Source: Symsagittifera roscoffensis (lineage: Eukaryota; Xenacoelomorpha; Acoela; Convolutidae). Taken from it: a DNA stretch of 58,507 nt. The stretch lies in NCBI RefSeq assembly GCF_963678635.1, contig NW_026971317.1, positions 1 through 58,507 on the forward strand. The letters run 5' to 3'. Shown piece after piece: positions 21,846-33,780 of the stretch. Position numbers and translations under genes: made by a program. Numbering within the stretch: position 1 is the stretch's first letter; every line of letters starts with the position of its first letter. The notes beneath the pieces were generated by a model. That model saw nothing but the letters and a program-made list of their open reading frames with translations. It made no database searches and had not been told where the DNA came from.

Positions 21846-24800
21846 TAAAATTTCGTGGTACTAAGGATAATGGATGATTATGACTTATAGTTTGTATTTG
21901 TGGTGCAGTAGGCCTTGTATTCGTGTTGTTTTGTGAATCGTCATATGTATTTGTTGTTGTTGATAATTTTTTATTGTATTCTTTTTTTTAGCGTCTAGTA
22001 TTTTATTAATTGATGTTGAGAAAATTCCGAAAAATCCTGCAAAAAGTATGCGTGCTACGCTTGCTTGTTTGTTTAGTTGTGTATAAATTGCGCACGTATT
22101 ATAGATTCTTTTTAGTAATAAAAAAATTCAATAAAATTAAACATTGATATAGTTAAGATAAATATAGTTAATCTTTCTAAGATATAACAGGGCCATCCTA
22201 GAAAGACAAGAAGTTTTTTTTTCTAATTTACAAAACAAAAAATGTTTTTTGGTGATATATTTTGTGGTCTGTGTTTTTCGCCTGTGTTTTTGTAATCTTT
22301 TATGTCTTCAAAATATCCGCTGTACTCTTGCAAGTTTCTGCAAGTTTTCCTAAGTTTTGGTCTATGGATTGTCGTTGTATGGTGTCCATTTTCCATTCTT
22401 GTGAGTAGTTCTTGAAATTGTTGTGTACGGATGTGGTGTTAAACTTCAGATTCAGAGTATATACCTTTTGACTGTAAATCGATATTAGGGTTTCGGGTAA
22501 TAGCTCTAATACTTTCTGGTGAAAACTTTTTTTAATGGTTGCATAAGTGTAGGGTATGGTGTCAGAAGGTAATATTTATCTTCACGAGGTTTTAATTGTA
22601 CAACATTGTGGCTATCTTCTGATCCACATGGGACGGCTGTATTCCAAAAATAAGTTCTGCGTGAGAGTGTGTCATTAAAATCAACTTTATTTTTATAGAA
22701 TATGGGAATTCTTTTGTAACATCTTATATCTTCAAAAACATATAATGGTGATACTTTTTTGGTACAAGTGTAATACCATAGTATGTTTCCTTTGTACTTA
22801 ATGAATTTTGATCTGTTTCCTGATATTAAATATCCTGCATAAGGAATTTTCAGAAATGCAAGTGCGAGTGATTGTAGAATTTGTGTTCTTTCAAGATCGC
22901 ATAAGTGATGGAGTGTTTCAAGTTCTGATAAAGACATTTCTTGAAAAGTTCTACTTATTGTGTAGTCTAATTTCATGTCTAGGTGAATATCAAAATGAAT
23001 TGCGCCAAAATAAGTGTTGTTCATGAGTGATAGTTCTTGTTAACGTGTAATGTCTTGTCTTATGGTTTAACTTTTCCACCAGAAGATGTACTGGGTTGTA
23101 TGAATTTTTGCCGTTAGTTGAAGGGTGATGTGTTGCATGTTGTTGAATGTGATTCAATTACTTGTATTCATGTTGAAATTTCTTCGTATTTGACAAGAAT
23201 TTCTGAATATTGTGTCTTATTAAGTGGTGTGCTATATTTACAAGCGAGTTCTGTTTCTGGGTAAATTTGGAAACATGGCAGTTTGTTTTCTATATTATGA
23301 AAATTTCTAAATTTATAACTACATTGTCTGATCTTATCTGGGTTTACTTCTTCATAAGGGATGGATTCAGTAAATTAATTTTAGTGAAATTTTATCTTTC
23401 TACTGTGTATTTTTGCTACTTGAAATGTGGTTAATGTGTCTTCGAGGATCCAAACAATAGTTACTTGTGTTCGTGTAGTGGGATCGCAATATCCTTGGTC
23501 ATTTTTGCAAGTGAATTGGATTCCTTGATCATTTATGGTGTCATCTTTTAAATCTCATGTTAAATTCACTTTTTCAAGTTGTATTTTCCAATCAAAAGAC
23601 ATTATTTCTCGGTATCTTCTATTTTTCGTGTCTGCTTTACAGTTTGAGGGATTGTTTATTCCGATGTGTGGTATCCAATTTTTATCATGGAGAACATAAG
23701 TTATTCTTCCATGTGCGCAAAACAAAATGGAAATTTGTCATCTAATTTTATATGGCCTTGGTATCTTACAAGTTCAGCCTGATGTGCAGAGTCTGGGAAT
23801 ACTTGAAAGTTTACCAATTTTCTGTTTGTGCCTTTGTTTGTTGTAAGTTTTAATCGGCTTAGTTCGTTTTTACAATCACCAGGGCGGAGATGTAAAAGTC
23901 TTTCGATATTACTTTGATAGAAAGATTCATGATCTAGTCTAATTTTATATCCATTTGAGACTTGAGAACAGTGTACTTTTTTCTCCTCGGAAAATTTTGC
24001 CGTGAATTTATATCCTGTTAATGTTGTAGCTCGGTCTTTTGAGTAAAGTGTAGCTATTAAATTTGTTGTTTCTATAGCTTGTAGTTCGGATTCGCATTGA
24101 GTTACTTGATTTATTGAATATTTGTGTAGTGTTTTTTGTTCATTTTCTTCACAAAAATATTGTGTGACTAGTAAATTTTGGGGTCCTGTTCGGGGGGAAG
24201 GGTTGTTTTGATTCTGTGATTCTGATCAAATAAAAGGGAAAAGTGTTGGAAAAATTAGTATCCTCAAATGATACATGTGTAGGATAGTCCTGAATATGGA
24301 TTGTATAATGTTATATATCCAAGTGTCTTTTTTGTGTATCTATCATATTTATAAATGATTTCTGTAGTGATAAATGGGGGAGGTAAAGATTGAGCTATTA
24401 TATTTGTAGGAGCTAGAGGTATAAGATGGTGAATTTTAATATTTAGTTTTACTGTGATTTCGTTTTTGAGTGTTAAGTTATCCTGTGTAAGTATTTGTAT
24501 GTTATCTTCTTGTACATCTTTGTGAATATCGTGTCGATATTGCAATCTTTTTAGAGCCCAGTTGTGTAGTCTATTACTATCGTGGTTTGGACCAAATAAT
24601 GGACGGGTGCTACGAATGTATTCCAATCTAGTCGTAGGGTATGTTATTGATTGAATATTCTCGATATCTAGCGTTGATATTTGTAGGAAAATTTGGAGGA
24701 AAGGGTGTTGTTGATGTTTGACTTATTGAAGGGGTTGAGGGAAGTGAAAGTGTTTCCGGTAGTGACAAAGATGGGTCAGATGACATGTCTACGGGATCAT

Positions 24801-25523
24801 TCACTAAATTTGGTTCACCTTGAGTGAAGGCTTGGGTCATACAATATGGGAGATGTTGTGCAGTAGCTGGGAGATTAAAAGGATTTTCACGAATTTGTTC
24901 GGATGTAGGGGTTGAACCTAAGTAATCCGGTGGTATGTTTGAGATAGTGTGTTGTGATGTGGTTGGGGGAGTACTTTGGATTGGAAAGGTCAAGAGAATT
25001 TGCTATAGGTGGCTGATGTATGTTGAATTGAACTCTGGGTTTTGAAACTTTCTATTTCGTCTTGGATGTATGATTTGTCTATTTATTTCGGGCGTGTTCT
25101 GATTTTAGCTTAAGTGTCTTGCTCTGTTAAGGTCTTGCTGGAGAGGGGGGTATATATTATAAACTGGCTCGTATTGTGGTTCGCTCAAAGGTGCTTGGCG
25201 AATTACTGATTCTAGAGGTTCTGACAATCGTGCGTGTCTTTCTTCAAATTAATATGGGTTGTTTTGAAAATAAATGCGTGTTGATGACTGTGGATTATTT
25301 GTTTGACTTTTTGTTGGTGTTGTTGGAAGTTCTCTTGAGATGTTGTTGATGGGGACTCGTGTGGGGGTTGTTGATTAGCAATTTTGGAAGATTTGTGAAA
25401 AAAATATTTTGTATATGAAGAAATTTTATGTTGATTGTAATATTCTTCGATGAAATGAATTAAAAGTATCGTTGCTAGTGCAAAAATTATTATTGCCTTT
25501 TTTGTATGTTTACATTTTGTCAT
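21846..25523 (-). pseudogene. Env-like glycoprotein gene, copy B, frame-disrupted
   Basis: Parallel to the copy A env. The N-terminus (25,523) has a basic head then a hydrophobic stretch (about residues 10-23) that fits a signal anchor. A Q/P/S/T-rich region follows (25,400-24,640), with a Lys/Glu-rich helix-forming segment near 24,480-24,430. The ectodomain-like part (24,200-22,500) contains a 172-codon open block at 23,024-22,506. Only the part near 22,210-22,130, homologous to the hydrophobic C-terminal segment of copy A, marks the membrane end. Several frameshifts are present. Confidence 0.65.
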
Positions 25524-26456
25524 AATTAGGGATGTTAGAAATATTACAAAAAGAAGAAAAACACCTTTTTTTTGAATAGGTGTCGTAACATTTAGATAGT
25601 TATTGAAATATAAAACCCGAGGAGATGATCAAGGATTTTTGCAAAATTAATGTAGGCTTTGGCTAAGGAATAAAAAATGATGAAAAAAAGTGCAAAAAAT
25701 TATCAGGAGAAGGATGAAGATTTCTAGGGTGTCAGCTATAAAGATTATACAAAGTTTGAAGAAAAATTGAAATTGTTGAAAAAAATGTTTGAAAGAATTT
25801 GTTGAGGATTGTTGACTGTTTGAGAAAGAAGCATTGAAGAAATGATTCGTTCTGTCGAATTATTTTTTATTTTTTGAGGCTAAATTCGAGTATGATTGGA
25901 TTATTCATTGATTTTTTGGCAAGTGGGTTGGATATAGGCAATTTTGGTGACGGGAAGTTTCGAGGGCTAATAAAGAGCTTCCTAGTTTTTTTTTTATTTA
26001 TTGGATGATCGGGGGCATTCAAGAGTTATTCGTACTATAGGCTAAACAATCATGTCTACTTTGTTCTTTAGGCTAATTTAATATTTTTTTTTGAGGGAGT
26101 TTTGAGGTCTAAGTCACCAATATTGTTGATCTTTGTTCTACTTGATAGAGGAGGGTTGTAATATTGAGATTTTGTTTTATTTGGTTGTCAAATTTGAGTG
26201 GAAGGCTCATTTTTGACCTCGAGGTCTTTGAGTTATACTTGGAGATACCCTTGAAGGTTACAATTTTTCGGCTAAAGAAGTCGTGTCAAAAATGAGGTGA
26301 TGATTCGGAAAGGTTCTGACTGGCTGAAATTCAACTAGTATGTTCAAGTGCTTTCAGCATGAATTTTGAGAAAATGGAGAAAAGGTCTTTTAAAAGATTT
26401 CTTGAGAGGTGAAAATGATTAATAATTTGGAAGTGTTTTCTGAAATTCAAATTTCT
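25524..26456 (-). other. Conserved non-coding spacer between pol and env, copy B
   Basis: Counterpart of 5,531-6,480. The central inverted repeat is here a perfect 12-bp palindrome, GACCTCGAGGTC, at 26,215-26,226; copy A has GG in the centre. No frame is supported. Confidence 0.5.
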
Positions 26457-27012
26457 TTAATAATTTAGATTGTGGAATGAATGTTTTGTAATCTTTTCGT
26501 GGCTGATTTCGAGTTCGTGAAGATTGTCTATGTTGAGATTTTTGCTTTTGATCTTGTGGTAGAGTTTTTTCTTCTAATTTTCGGATTTTTTCTTTCTTTT
26601 TGTGATATCTTTTTGTTATCTACGCATTGAAATTTTTGTTGGGCAGTTTCTTTATTTTTTTATTTTTATGGTTTCGGAATATAGTTCGTATTGGTTTTTT
26701 GATTTTGATTGTTATCAGAGTGATCGTGGAGAACTTTAAGTCCTGTGAAGAAGTATAAATGTGTGAGCTTGCGAAGAGCGTATTCTTTTGGGTAGTAGGG
26801 TAGGAGATTGTTTCTATGTTGAACAATTTCTTTTTTTGCTACTTTTTGATAAATTTCCTTATGTTTTGTATCTCTGTTTAAAATCCATTCGGTGTGTGTA
26901 GCAGAGAATAGTTTTAAATTTTGTGGATGATGAAAGTGATCTACATTGTGTGTATGTAGTGGTAGATTATAACATATTGATTCTTTTGTGGGTTGGCAAT
27001 AGCCTTGAGCAA
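26457..27012 (-). pseudogene. Pol C-terminal remnant, copy B
   Basis: A frame reads from just inside the primer-binding site through CQPTKESICYNLP (about 27,000-26,960), IVQHRNNLLPYY (26,830-26,790) and HLYFFTGLK (26,760-26,735), then a K/N/Q-rich tail that aligns with copy A. It is longer at its 5' side than the copy A remnant. It is probably the end of integrase or a pol extension; no D,D-35-E motif is visible. Confidence 0.45.
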
Positions 27013-27014
27013 TA

Positions 27015-27032
27015 GCCTCACTTGTCGCACCA
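27015..27032 (-). other. Primer-binding site of copy B
   Basis: Minus-strand TGGTGCGACAAGTGAGGC lies 4 nt inside the 5' LTR. The TGG start and position fit a site complementary to the 3' end of a tRNA. The tRNA cannot be named without a search. Confidence 0.7.
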
Positions 27033-27036
27033 GATG

Positions 27037-27412
27037 AGTTATGACCTATTGGTTATACTCATAGAGTAATTTCAGATAAGGTACACCGTCTGTTCGTCAC
27101 GCTATCTTTTTTTCGGCCGGATAGATTCGTGCAACTTCTTATTCTAATACCAATCTTAATCTTACTCTTATATCTCCTAGTCTCAATAGGTCTAGTGTAT
27201 TTTGGTTTATGCGACTCCGTCTTTCTGGAGAATGCAACTGTGTTCTAAGTTTTATTCAAGTTGCTCTGGTGCTGAAACTACAAGTAGTTTCAGCACTTAC
27301 AAATAAGTGGGTTGTTAGTTGATGGAGTATGATTGGTTAGTATTTAATAATTTATAGAAATAAAATATCATATCAATAACCAATGATAAATTCTAGTTTA
27401 GATCTGGTTCCA
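27037..27412 (-). repeat. 5' LTR of copy B
   Basis: Pairs with 17,893-18,278. On the transcript strand it starts TGGAACCAGATC and ends GGTCATAACT. Minus-strand TATAAA at 27,356-27,351 with a CCAAT motif on either side (27,384-27,380 and 27,336-27,332) suggests the promoter. Confidence 0.92.
27269..27296 (-). promoter_or_regulatory. Perfect 13-bp hairpin in the copy B 5' LTR
   Basis: Arms GTGCTGAAACTAC and GTAGTTTCAGCAC around two A residues. Compared with copy A (ATTAC/GTAAT) the fifth base pair in from the loop differs on both strands, C-G here and T-A there, so pairing has been kept. It sits about 55-60 nt downstream of the TATA motif. Confidence 0.65.
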
Positions 27413-27418
27413 TTACCT
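27413..27418. repeat. Target site duplication (right), copy B
   Basis: TTACCT, partner of 17,887-17,892. Confidence 0.85.
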
Positions 27419-27749
27419 GAATCTCTGCCAGTTCATGAACCCCATAGCCGGAGTCAGTCCCAGTCCATTATCCTTACTAAGGACCAGTTGAACAATCAGC
27501 TGAACAAAAAGTAGATAACCAAGATTCATGTCCGGCTAAAATAATAACCACAATGATTTAAGTATGACAGTTTGGTTCTAAAAAAATTTGATGGGTCCAG
27601 TAAAAAAAATTAAGTACTTAAAAAATTCAGAAACAGCTTCTGTTTTTTCGTTTTTACGAGTTTGGGATTCGAGCCCATGGCCAACCAAATGGTCAATTTT
27701 TGATATTATTTTGAATGATCCATTTTTGGCCAACCGACCCTAAACTTTG

Positions 27750-27975
27750 TCAACTGGCGCCTATATATACAAAGTTTTAGAAGGACTGAGCAGTTTTTGG
27801 TCAACTTTTCCAAAAAGTGCCTTAAAAAGACAGTTTTGACCGGTACTTTCAATATTTTGATGTCGTTGCGGAAAATTTAGTCAAAATGGGGTCTGTATAG
27901 TGATTTTGGAGAACTTGCAAAATCAATTTGGTCAACCTAGAAGAAGGCGAAAACGTTTTCGAATATCCTAGATCC
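27750..27975 (+). repeat. Dispersed repeat, copy 2
   Basis: Diverged partner of 16,770-17,000 in the same orientation, with the same block order. Confidence 0.5.
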
Positions 27976-28289
27976 ACCTTTGCGTGTACCACCACAATAA
28001 AAATTTCAAATTGATCAAATGTTCAAGGAAATCTCTAAAAATAATAAAAACCTGAAATCGCGAAACTTTGGGGTAGGAGTTTTACAACCAGTGGAAACAA
28101 GATCTCAAAATGAGTTTAAAATTATTCGAAACGCTTTGCAGTAACAAAAATCACCAAAGCAAAGGTTAGAAACACGTTGATGATGCCCGATTTGAAATTA
28201 TTCCTTTTCTGGTCACAATTTTTATGGATGTATAAATTTTTCAACAGATCAAAAATTGGTCACAGACGACGATTCTTAACCGGCTACGA

Positions 28290-28381
28290 TTTGCAACAAG
28301 CGACGATTCGTACGACAGTTCAGGCAGGCGACATTTTGTAACAAGCGACATTTTCGTAGCAGGCGACATTTTGTAACAAGT
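28290..28381. repeat. Imperfect tandem repeat of GCGACATTTTGTAACAAG-type units
   Basis: Four or five units built from GGCGACATTTT and GTAACAAG or GTAGCAG, some shortened. The minus-strand frame across it is therefore a repeat artefact. Confidence 0.65.
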
Positions 28382-29204
28382 GAAGCGAATAACGCTTGCT
28401 CCTCTTCGCTCCGCTGCGAATTGTCGCCCATAACGAATTCTCATAAAATTTTAATTAGGGTGATGAGAACAGTCCAAACTTAGTAAATTTTACTATTTGC
28501 CAAGTTTATTATTCACCAATTGCAAAAGTAACAGAACTCATCATCAAAAGTAATTTGTTGCTATGAGTCCTAAAATTCAGAAAAAAATTACTCACGCGAA
28601 AATAAATCACTGAATCCAAATTTCTGCTTTAAAGAACAATTAAGAAACTTGAACAAAAAATATCATGATGGTATAACACTCAATTCAATAAAGTCTGATT
28701 TTTTCCTTGTTTAGTTCTTCTGTGAGTTTTCAGAGTCATTCATATCCGTCAAATAAAGCATACAATTTGGTTTTATCAGTATTTGTTTAAAAATGTCCTG
28801 TTGCGAATATAAACACTGAAGATGAAAAAACATATGCCTGCGCCAAACTGTTACAAAGCTGCGCCAAGTTTTTTTGAGCAAACAAAGAGAATCTTTTCCA
28901 GTTTTAAGCCTAATTTAAAAAACTATCTTCAATTTAACAAAAAAAATTCGTTTCTACAAATTAAATGATTAAATGTTTAGGAATTTTTCATAAGAAAACG
29001 CCAAGCCGAAAAAAGTTTAGGAGAAATTCAGTTATTAAAGCGGATAGTTTATCTGAGCTTAAAATCGCCGTTGATCATCAGTCAAAATTATGTTCAAGCA
29101 GACTTGCAGACACAGTTTTTTTCCGCAATAGACCAAAAAGAGGTGATCATCTACGCGCTTTTGACACAAATGATCGAACTTTTTCTCTGCTGCATGAAAA
29201 CGTG

Positions 29205-29455
29205 GAAAACGGGGAGCGGTGGTGAAGTGGTTACGTCTCCGCCTCTCTATCGAAAGGTCGGATGTTCGAGGCCCACCATGATCCATGCTCGTTCCTTGAG
29301 GGTGAAGCAACATTACCCAGCGCAGAAAATAACCAAAAAAATTGCATGTTGTTCTTAAACAGGGGCACAACAGCGGTTCGCCGTGATGAGCTGTACAGCT
29401 CTTGTGTTGGTCCTTTCCGCCGTGGATAAAATGGTCTTAATCTTAATCTTCAAAC
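29205..29455 (+). mobile_element. tRNA-derived SINE
   Basis: The head carries a pol III A-box-like TGGTGAAGTGGTTA (29,220-29,233) and, about 35 nt on, a B-box-like TGTTCGAGGCCC (29,263-29,274), the spacing of a tRNA gene. A 170-bp body follows, then a simple 3' tail of TCTTAA repeats near 29,435-29,450. A clean cloverleaf cannot be drawn, so this is a SINE head, not a working tRNA. Confidence 0.7.
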
Positions 29456-29487
29456 ATACTACAAACGTGAAAACCGGAGAGCAGGTG

Positions 29488-29854
29488 GAGTCCCTCATGC
29501 GCGAAGGTCCAAATGCGTGAAAATATAAATCAGCCAATCAGATTTCAGTAATCTTAAATTTGGAAACAAAGTAAACATTTCCAGGGTCTCGGTATGTATT
29601 GAGATTAGCCGAATATTAAAACAGCAGAAATATGCAAAATTTTAATATTGTCATTGACCGCCGCAAATTTGGGACAAATTTTACATTTCAAGGGTTTCGT
29701 AATGAAAAGAAGCGAACTATTTCTTCATCTTCTTCTTTTTAATTGAATGGCAACCGCTCATTTTTAAAAATTGACTTTCGGCTAATTTTATTTTCGGTTT
29801 TTCGCACACAAGTTTTTTCGCGCATTCGGTCCTTCGCGCATGAGAATAGCCCCC
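29488..29854 (+). mobile_element. Short inverted-repeat (MITE-like) element, copy M3
   Basis: Complete copy with left end CCCTCATGCGCGAAGGTCC and right end GGTCCTTCGCGCATGAGAA. It shares interior blocks with M1 and M2. It is followed at once by the duplicated R block. Confidence 0.75.
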
Positions 29855-30520
29855 GGACAGCAGGCCGACGGTATTTCGAAGCGACCGAATCGTAACTCAG
29901 GATTAGTACAAAATCGAGCGCAACAGACCGAATCGTTCTATTTTTTGTTTTAGCGCAGTTGCTTTAGCCTCTACGTCACAGTCTTCGATCAAATTTTGCT
30001 TTGATGTACGTATATTTGCTGGCATTGTTTTTCAAGTTTATATGCGGACTAATAGTTCGAGTGGGGCAATTCTTGGGCACAAAGAGAAGAATTTGAGTTT
30101 TTTAATGAAAATCATCCCCCCACACGCCATATAAAGTATAAAAGGATAGATTTCGCTCCTTGTAACAAATCAATTAAGGCAAATAAGCTTCTTTCAACCA
30201 ATTTGGAACGATTTCTAAGACGGATTAACTCTCCGCTTACGCGTTAATAGCGCGAAATATATCGCGCGCTAATTGTCCCAAATTTGTCAAAAAACTCAAG
30301 TTCAAAATGGCAGTCTTTAAATCCCGGTAACTTTACGAAAAATGATAACCGGTAATATATCTTTTCAAATTTGAGCTCAGGACAACAATACCTTTCGAAT
30401 GATATAAAAAAATTCCGTCAAAAATGGCTAGTTAAAAAGTCGAAATTTGTCCGAAGAAAAAAAACCGACCCCGAGCACAAATATTCCGTTACTTTCGTAT
30501 CGAAAGTCGGAACAAAAACA
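29855..30520 (+). repeat. R block, copy 1
   Basis: About 670 bp repeated at 37,858-38,640 and 41,369-42,130. It holds a TATA-rich stretch CCATATAAAGTATAAAAGG (near 30,127-30,145) and a GC-rich inverted-repeat area near 30,236-30,272. It could be a decayed LTR of the nearby gypsy fragments or plain duplicated spacer. It lacks the 120-bp hairpin insert of the other two copies. Confidence 0.75.
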
Positions 30521-31265
30521 AGAGCGATTTTAAAAAGAAAAGAGGTCTAGTTAAATCTATTCATGCAGAGAGAGCATTTGCTTCTTTGTCATTAAGAGTT
30601 GCGCATACAGATGATACCAAGCGGTACGCCATCCTTAATCATCCAATCAAGATCTCTGAACTTGAGTTCTGGACCGACACGTGTTTGTTCTTAATTGATA
30701 CTTTGAACTTTTTTGATAAATGCCCCCCACCCCAACTATCTTCTTCTTCCCCACCTACTCCTGATTGTGTCGATGTAAGCTTGTGAGATGGTATGCAGAC
30801 ATATGGAAAAGATCAAGAAGCGCCACCGGCTAAAAAAAAACGAATGATTTCCCAGCAAAAATGGTTCATAGTGGAACTCAAGTTCTTAAGGTTCACTGCT
30901 TAAGCGTGATGAAAGACGGACAAAAAAACGGCTCCAACAAGCAGAATGCGGGTTGAGAAAACTTTTGATAATTTAATAAGTGTGAGGATTCAGTAGAAGA
31001 CTTTTGTGCAGCTGTGTGTAAGTATTTTTGACGAGCAATCACGATATGGCCTTTAAAATAGGTTTTCTTCCTCTCAAAATGAGGTGGAAAAAATTTATAT
31101 CGACGTGATACCGCTCGTCTAAGCTGGAGAAAACGCTGGTCTTTTTATATAACATAATCTTTTACTGGAAATGTGAGCGCTTTCTTAAAACTTGGTTTAC
31201 TGAATTTGAGCAGCAAGGCGGCTTGCGAATCCAAACGGCATTCAATATGGCTTCCCGCAATCAGT
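30521..31265 (+). repeat. Duplicated non-coding block a, copy 1
   Basis: 30,521-31,120 matches 42,130-42,715, and 31,130-31,262 matches about 46,420-46,556. So the second copy is split by the 42-bp minisatellite element and the first is followed by the 31,266-33,780 insertion. A short frame at 30,586-30,786 is not preserved in the second copy. Confidence 0.75.
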
Positions 31266-31667
31266 AAAATGAGGAAATAATTGATGATATTATGTTATAA
31301 TTGTACATTTAGCACAATTATAATTAATTATCAGCGCCAGTTTCAGATGTTTAAACGAATTATAATCTAATATAAGAATAGCCATTTTAGTGATATTTTA
31401 TTAAAGTGTAATCAATTGTAATCGATTATAATTTTTTCGAAAACCTTTCATAATCTCTTATAACTTATTATAATAAATTATTATAGCCTTTTCTATCAAA
31501 ATATTATCTCAACGGAAAAATCAATTGTATTGGATTATAGTTTATTTATTCTGCATAGAATCACAGTAGAAATCATTTTTATTATAATTTTAAGCTATAA
31601 GTACAAAATTACAGTTTCTTGTTGTTCATCAGTTCCCCTTATTCATGAGAGAAGTGAAGGCACATGA

Positions 31668-31790
31668 GATGCACCTTCATGTGACAAGTGGGTGTAGGTT
31701 GGATGCACCTTCAGGTGACAGGTGGGTGTAGGTAGGATGCAAGTTCAGGTGATAAGTGGGTGCACGTTAGATGCACCTTCAGGTGGTTGA
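31668..31790 (+). repeat. 34-bp tandem array (left arm)
   Basis: About 3.6 units starting GATGCACCTTCAGGTGACAG. The reverse complement of a unit aligns with the 32,508-32,600 array. Confidence 0.8.
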
Positions 31791-31889
31791 GATATAAGCA
31801 GAAGAATCAAATTGATAAAAAAGAACATGAGAAAACTATTTAAAAAAGAAGAACTTTTAAACACATCATGCCTGCCTTCTAAAAAACGG

Positions 31890-32372
31890 ATTCCCCTAGT
31901 AACTCACAGGGGGACACATATTACCACAAAGACAAAGGTGCACATACTGAGACACTCAAAGGTGCACTCATAGGGACACATATTCAGACACTCACAGGTG
32001 CACAAAATGGGACACTTCTTTTTCAGACACTCACAGGGGCCTACATAGAAACACATATTCAGAAAATTACAGCGGCAGACATAGAAACATATTCACATAC
32101 TCACAGGGGAACATATAGGGACACAAATTCAGACACTCACAGGGGCACACATAGGGACACATAATCAGACACTCGCAGCGCACACAAAGGTACACATATC
32201 AGACACTCACAGGGGCACACATAGGGGCACATATTCAGATACTCACTGGGGAAAACATAGGATCTAATATTCAATCACTCACAGGCGCATACAGCGGTAC
32301 ATATATCCAGACACTCACAGGGGCACACATAGGGACACATATTCAAACACTCGCAGGGACGCGCATAGGGAC
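31890..32372 (+). repeat. 36-bp tandem array
   Basis: About 13 imperfect units of the type GGGACACATATTCAGACACT then CACAGGGGCACACATA. A multiple of three in length, but no open frame is maintained. Confidence 0.85.
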
Positions 32373-32507
32373 ACAGAAAATGAAATCAAAGACAAAATAA
32401 AGAACGCTAAAATTTGAGGTTTTAAGTTGAAGTGACATTAGCAGCAGAATTTAGTTTTGTTGAAAGATACAACCAAATCTGAAAAGTACATCAACAGATG
32501 CATCACT

Positions 32508-32600
32508 ATCAGAGCCCACCTTTTACCTGAAGATGAATCTTACCTGCACCCACCTTCCACCTGCAGTTGAATTTTACCGGCACCCACCTGTCAGCTGAAT
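32508..32600 (-). repeat. 34-bp tandem array (right arm, inverted)
   Basis: Roughly 2.7 units beginning CACCCACCTTCCACCTG. They are inverted relatives of the 31,668-31,790 units. Confidence 0.75.
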
Positions 32601-33780
32601 TTCCCAACAGCCAACGTTGATTGGTTAATTTAATCAAACCATCAACCGTCCACGTCACCCCCACTCCAAACGCAAAACCCTCCTCCCTTTTAGCCCCCCC
32701 CCCCAGATTGGAATTAATATCGGGGTAGTTATTACCGGTATAATTATTAGCCCCTAGATTGAATGAGTATAACAAAAACAATTACGTCGCCCAAAATTGT
32801 CCATTTTTTCAAAAAAAAATTCAAGACTAGGTAACTTGCAAAACTTTCATTTTTTTAAGTTTCTTATACTGAATTAGGTTTTGTGGAGGTCGCGCACCAT
32901 TTCGATATAGATCAAAAAACATTACAATCGGAAGGGGCAATGAAATGGTTTTAAGTTTTAAAAAACAAAACGACTCTTTAAAAGTTTTGATGGATGCATA
33001 GTTCAATCCACTCAGAAAAATAAAACACAAATCCAGTGATTTTAAAAAGTCTTCTTTGTTCGTGAACACTATTTACCAAACTAATTGTCAATCCGGACCA
33101 TTTAAAATGAACTAAATTCTCGATAAGCTGGAAGGCCCCAATCCCGAGCCTTTTACTGTGGCCGAAGGTGGCCCAAGGTACCTAAGGTATTCCAGTGAAG
33201 GTACACAAGGCCTCAATTCATTATTTTTATGATTTTACTATTAATATTAAAATTATTATCGGCCTCACTTATATTGACTATTTCCGGCCCGAATTCCATC
33301 GTCCAAATGGCCGCGATTACCCTGGACAGACATTGACTCAACCAAGTCAATACTATGAAGTATCCTTTATAGGCGTTTTTAAAAAAAGTTTGAGGTCTTT
33401 CCAACTGAAAATTTTCTTTTCGAAATTTTCTTTTGAAATGAATTGAAAAAAAAAATTCAAATGGTAGGAAGTTATATCAACTGAAACTGAAAAGCATGCA
33501 AAACAAAAACAAAAACGAAATGAAATAAAGCGGTGACCTTTGTTGCATAATAATGGATTATAACCAATGTAAAACGGATTGTTTTTCAATAAAGTTTGAG
33601 GAAAAAAACTATTTCAGAAAAATTTCATCTTTAGGGATCATAATCGATTACAATGAGTTCTTTGTTTCAAAAAATATTTGCATTATAAACCATCCCTAAT
33701 CGATTTTAATCAATTGTTTTCTGATTTTGTGGAGAATGACAATGAAAATCAATTATAACCTATTAGTTTCCCTTTTTACT

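Larger units (their letters stand above)
17893..27412 (-). mobile_element. Env-bearing LTR retroelement, copy B, complete between LTRs but lacking gag and most of pol
   Basis: Two LTRs (386 and 376 bp), a primer-binding site, a target duplication and an interior of 8.8 kb. The interior from about 19,974 to 26,790 runs parallel to 1-6,794 of copy A. What copy A has between leader and RT is absent; right after the primer-binding site the sequence reads as the C-terminal part of pol. The copy would need gag and pol proteins from another element to move, and its own frames are broken. Confidence 0.88.
27419..29204. other. Spacer with a dispersed repeat and a small tandem repeat
   Basis: No gene is recognised. 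It holds the second dispersed-repeat copy (27,750-27,975), an imperfect tandem repeat at 28,290-28,381, and otherwise AT-rich DNA. Confidence 0.45.
31266..33780. mobile_element. 2.5-kb insertion with TIR-like ends carrying two minisatellites
   Basis: Starts CAGTAAAATGAGGAAATAAT and ends, read inward from the other side, CAGTAAAAAGGGAAACTAAT. The paralogous segment at 46,540-46,580 lacks it. The ends are AT-rich with TAATCGATT/TAATCAATTG motifs in opposite directions. Inside are inverted 34-bp arrays, a 36-bp array and a C-run at 32,695-32,708. No transposase frame is seen, so it would be non-autonomous. No clear target duplication was found. Confidence 0.55.

Noticed and set aside
27658-27685. 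B-box-like GATTCGAGCCC
   Set aside because: No A box at the right distance and no cloverleaf.
28241-28444. Minus-strand 67-codon frame
   Set aside because: Created by the short GCGACATTTTGTAACAAG tandem repeat.
29213-29285. Functional tRNA gene
   Set aside because: A and B boxes are present but the acceptor and anticodon stems do not pair well, and a SINE body and tail follow.
31668-32600. CRISPR array
   Set aside because: Repeats are contiguous minisatellite units without unique spacers, in eukaryotic DNA.
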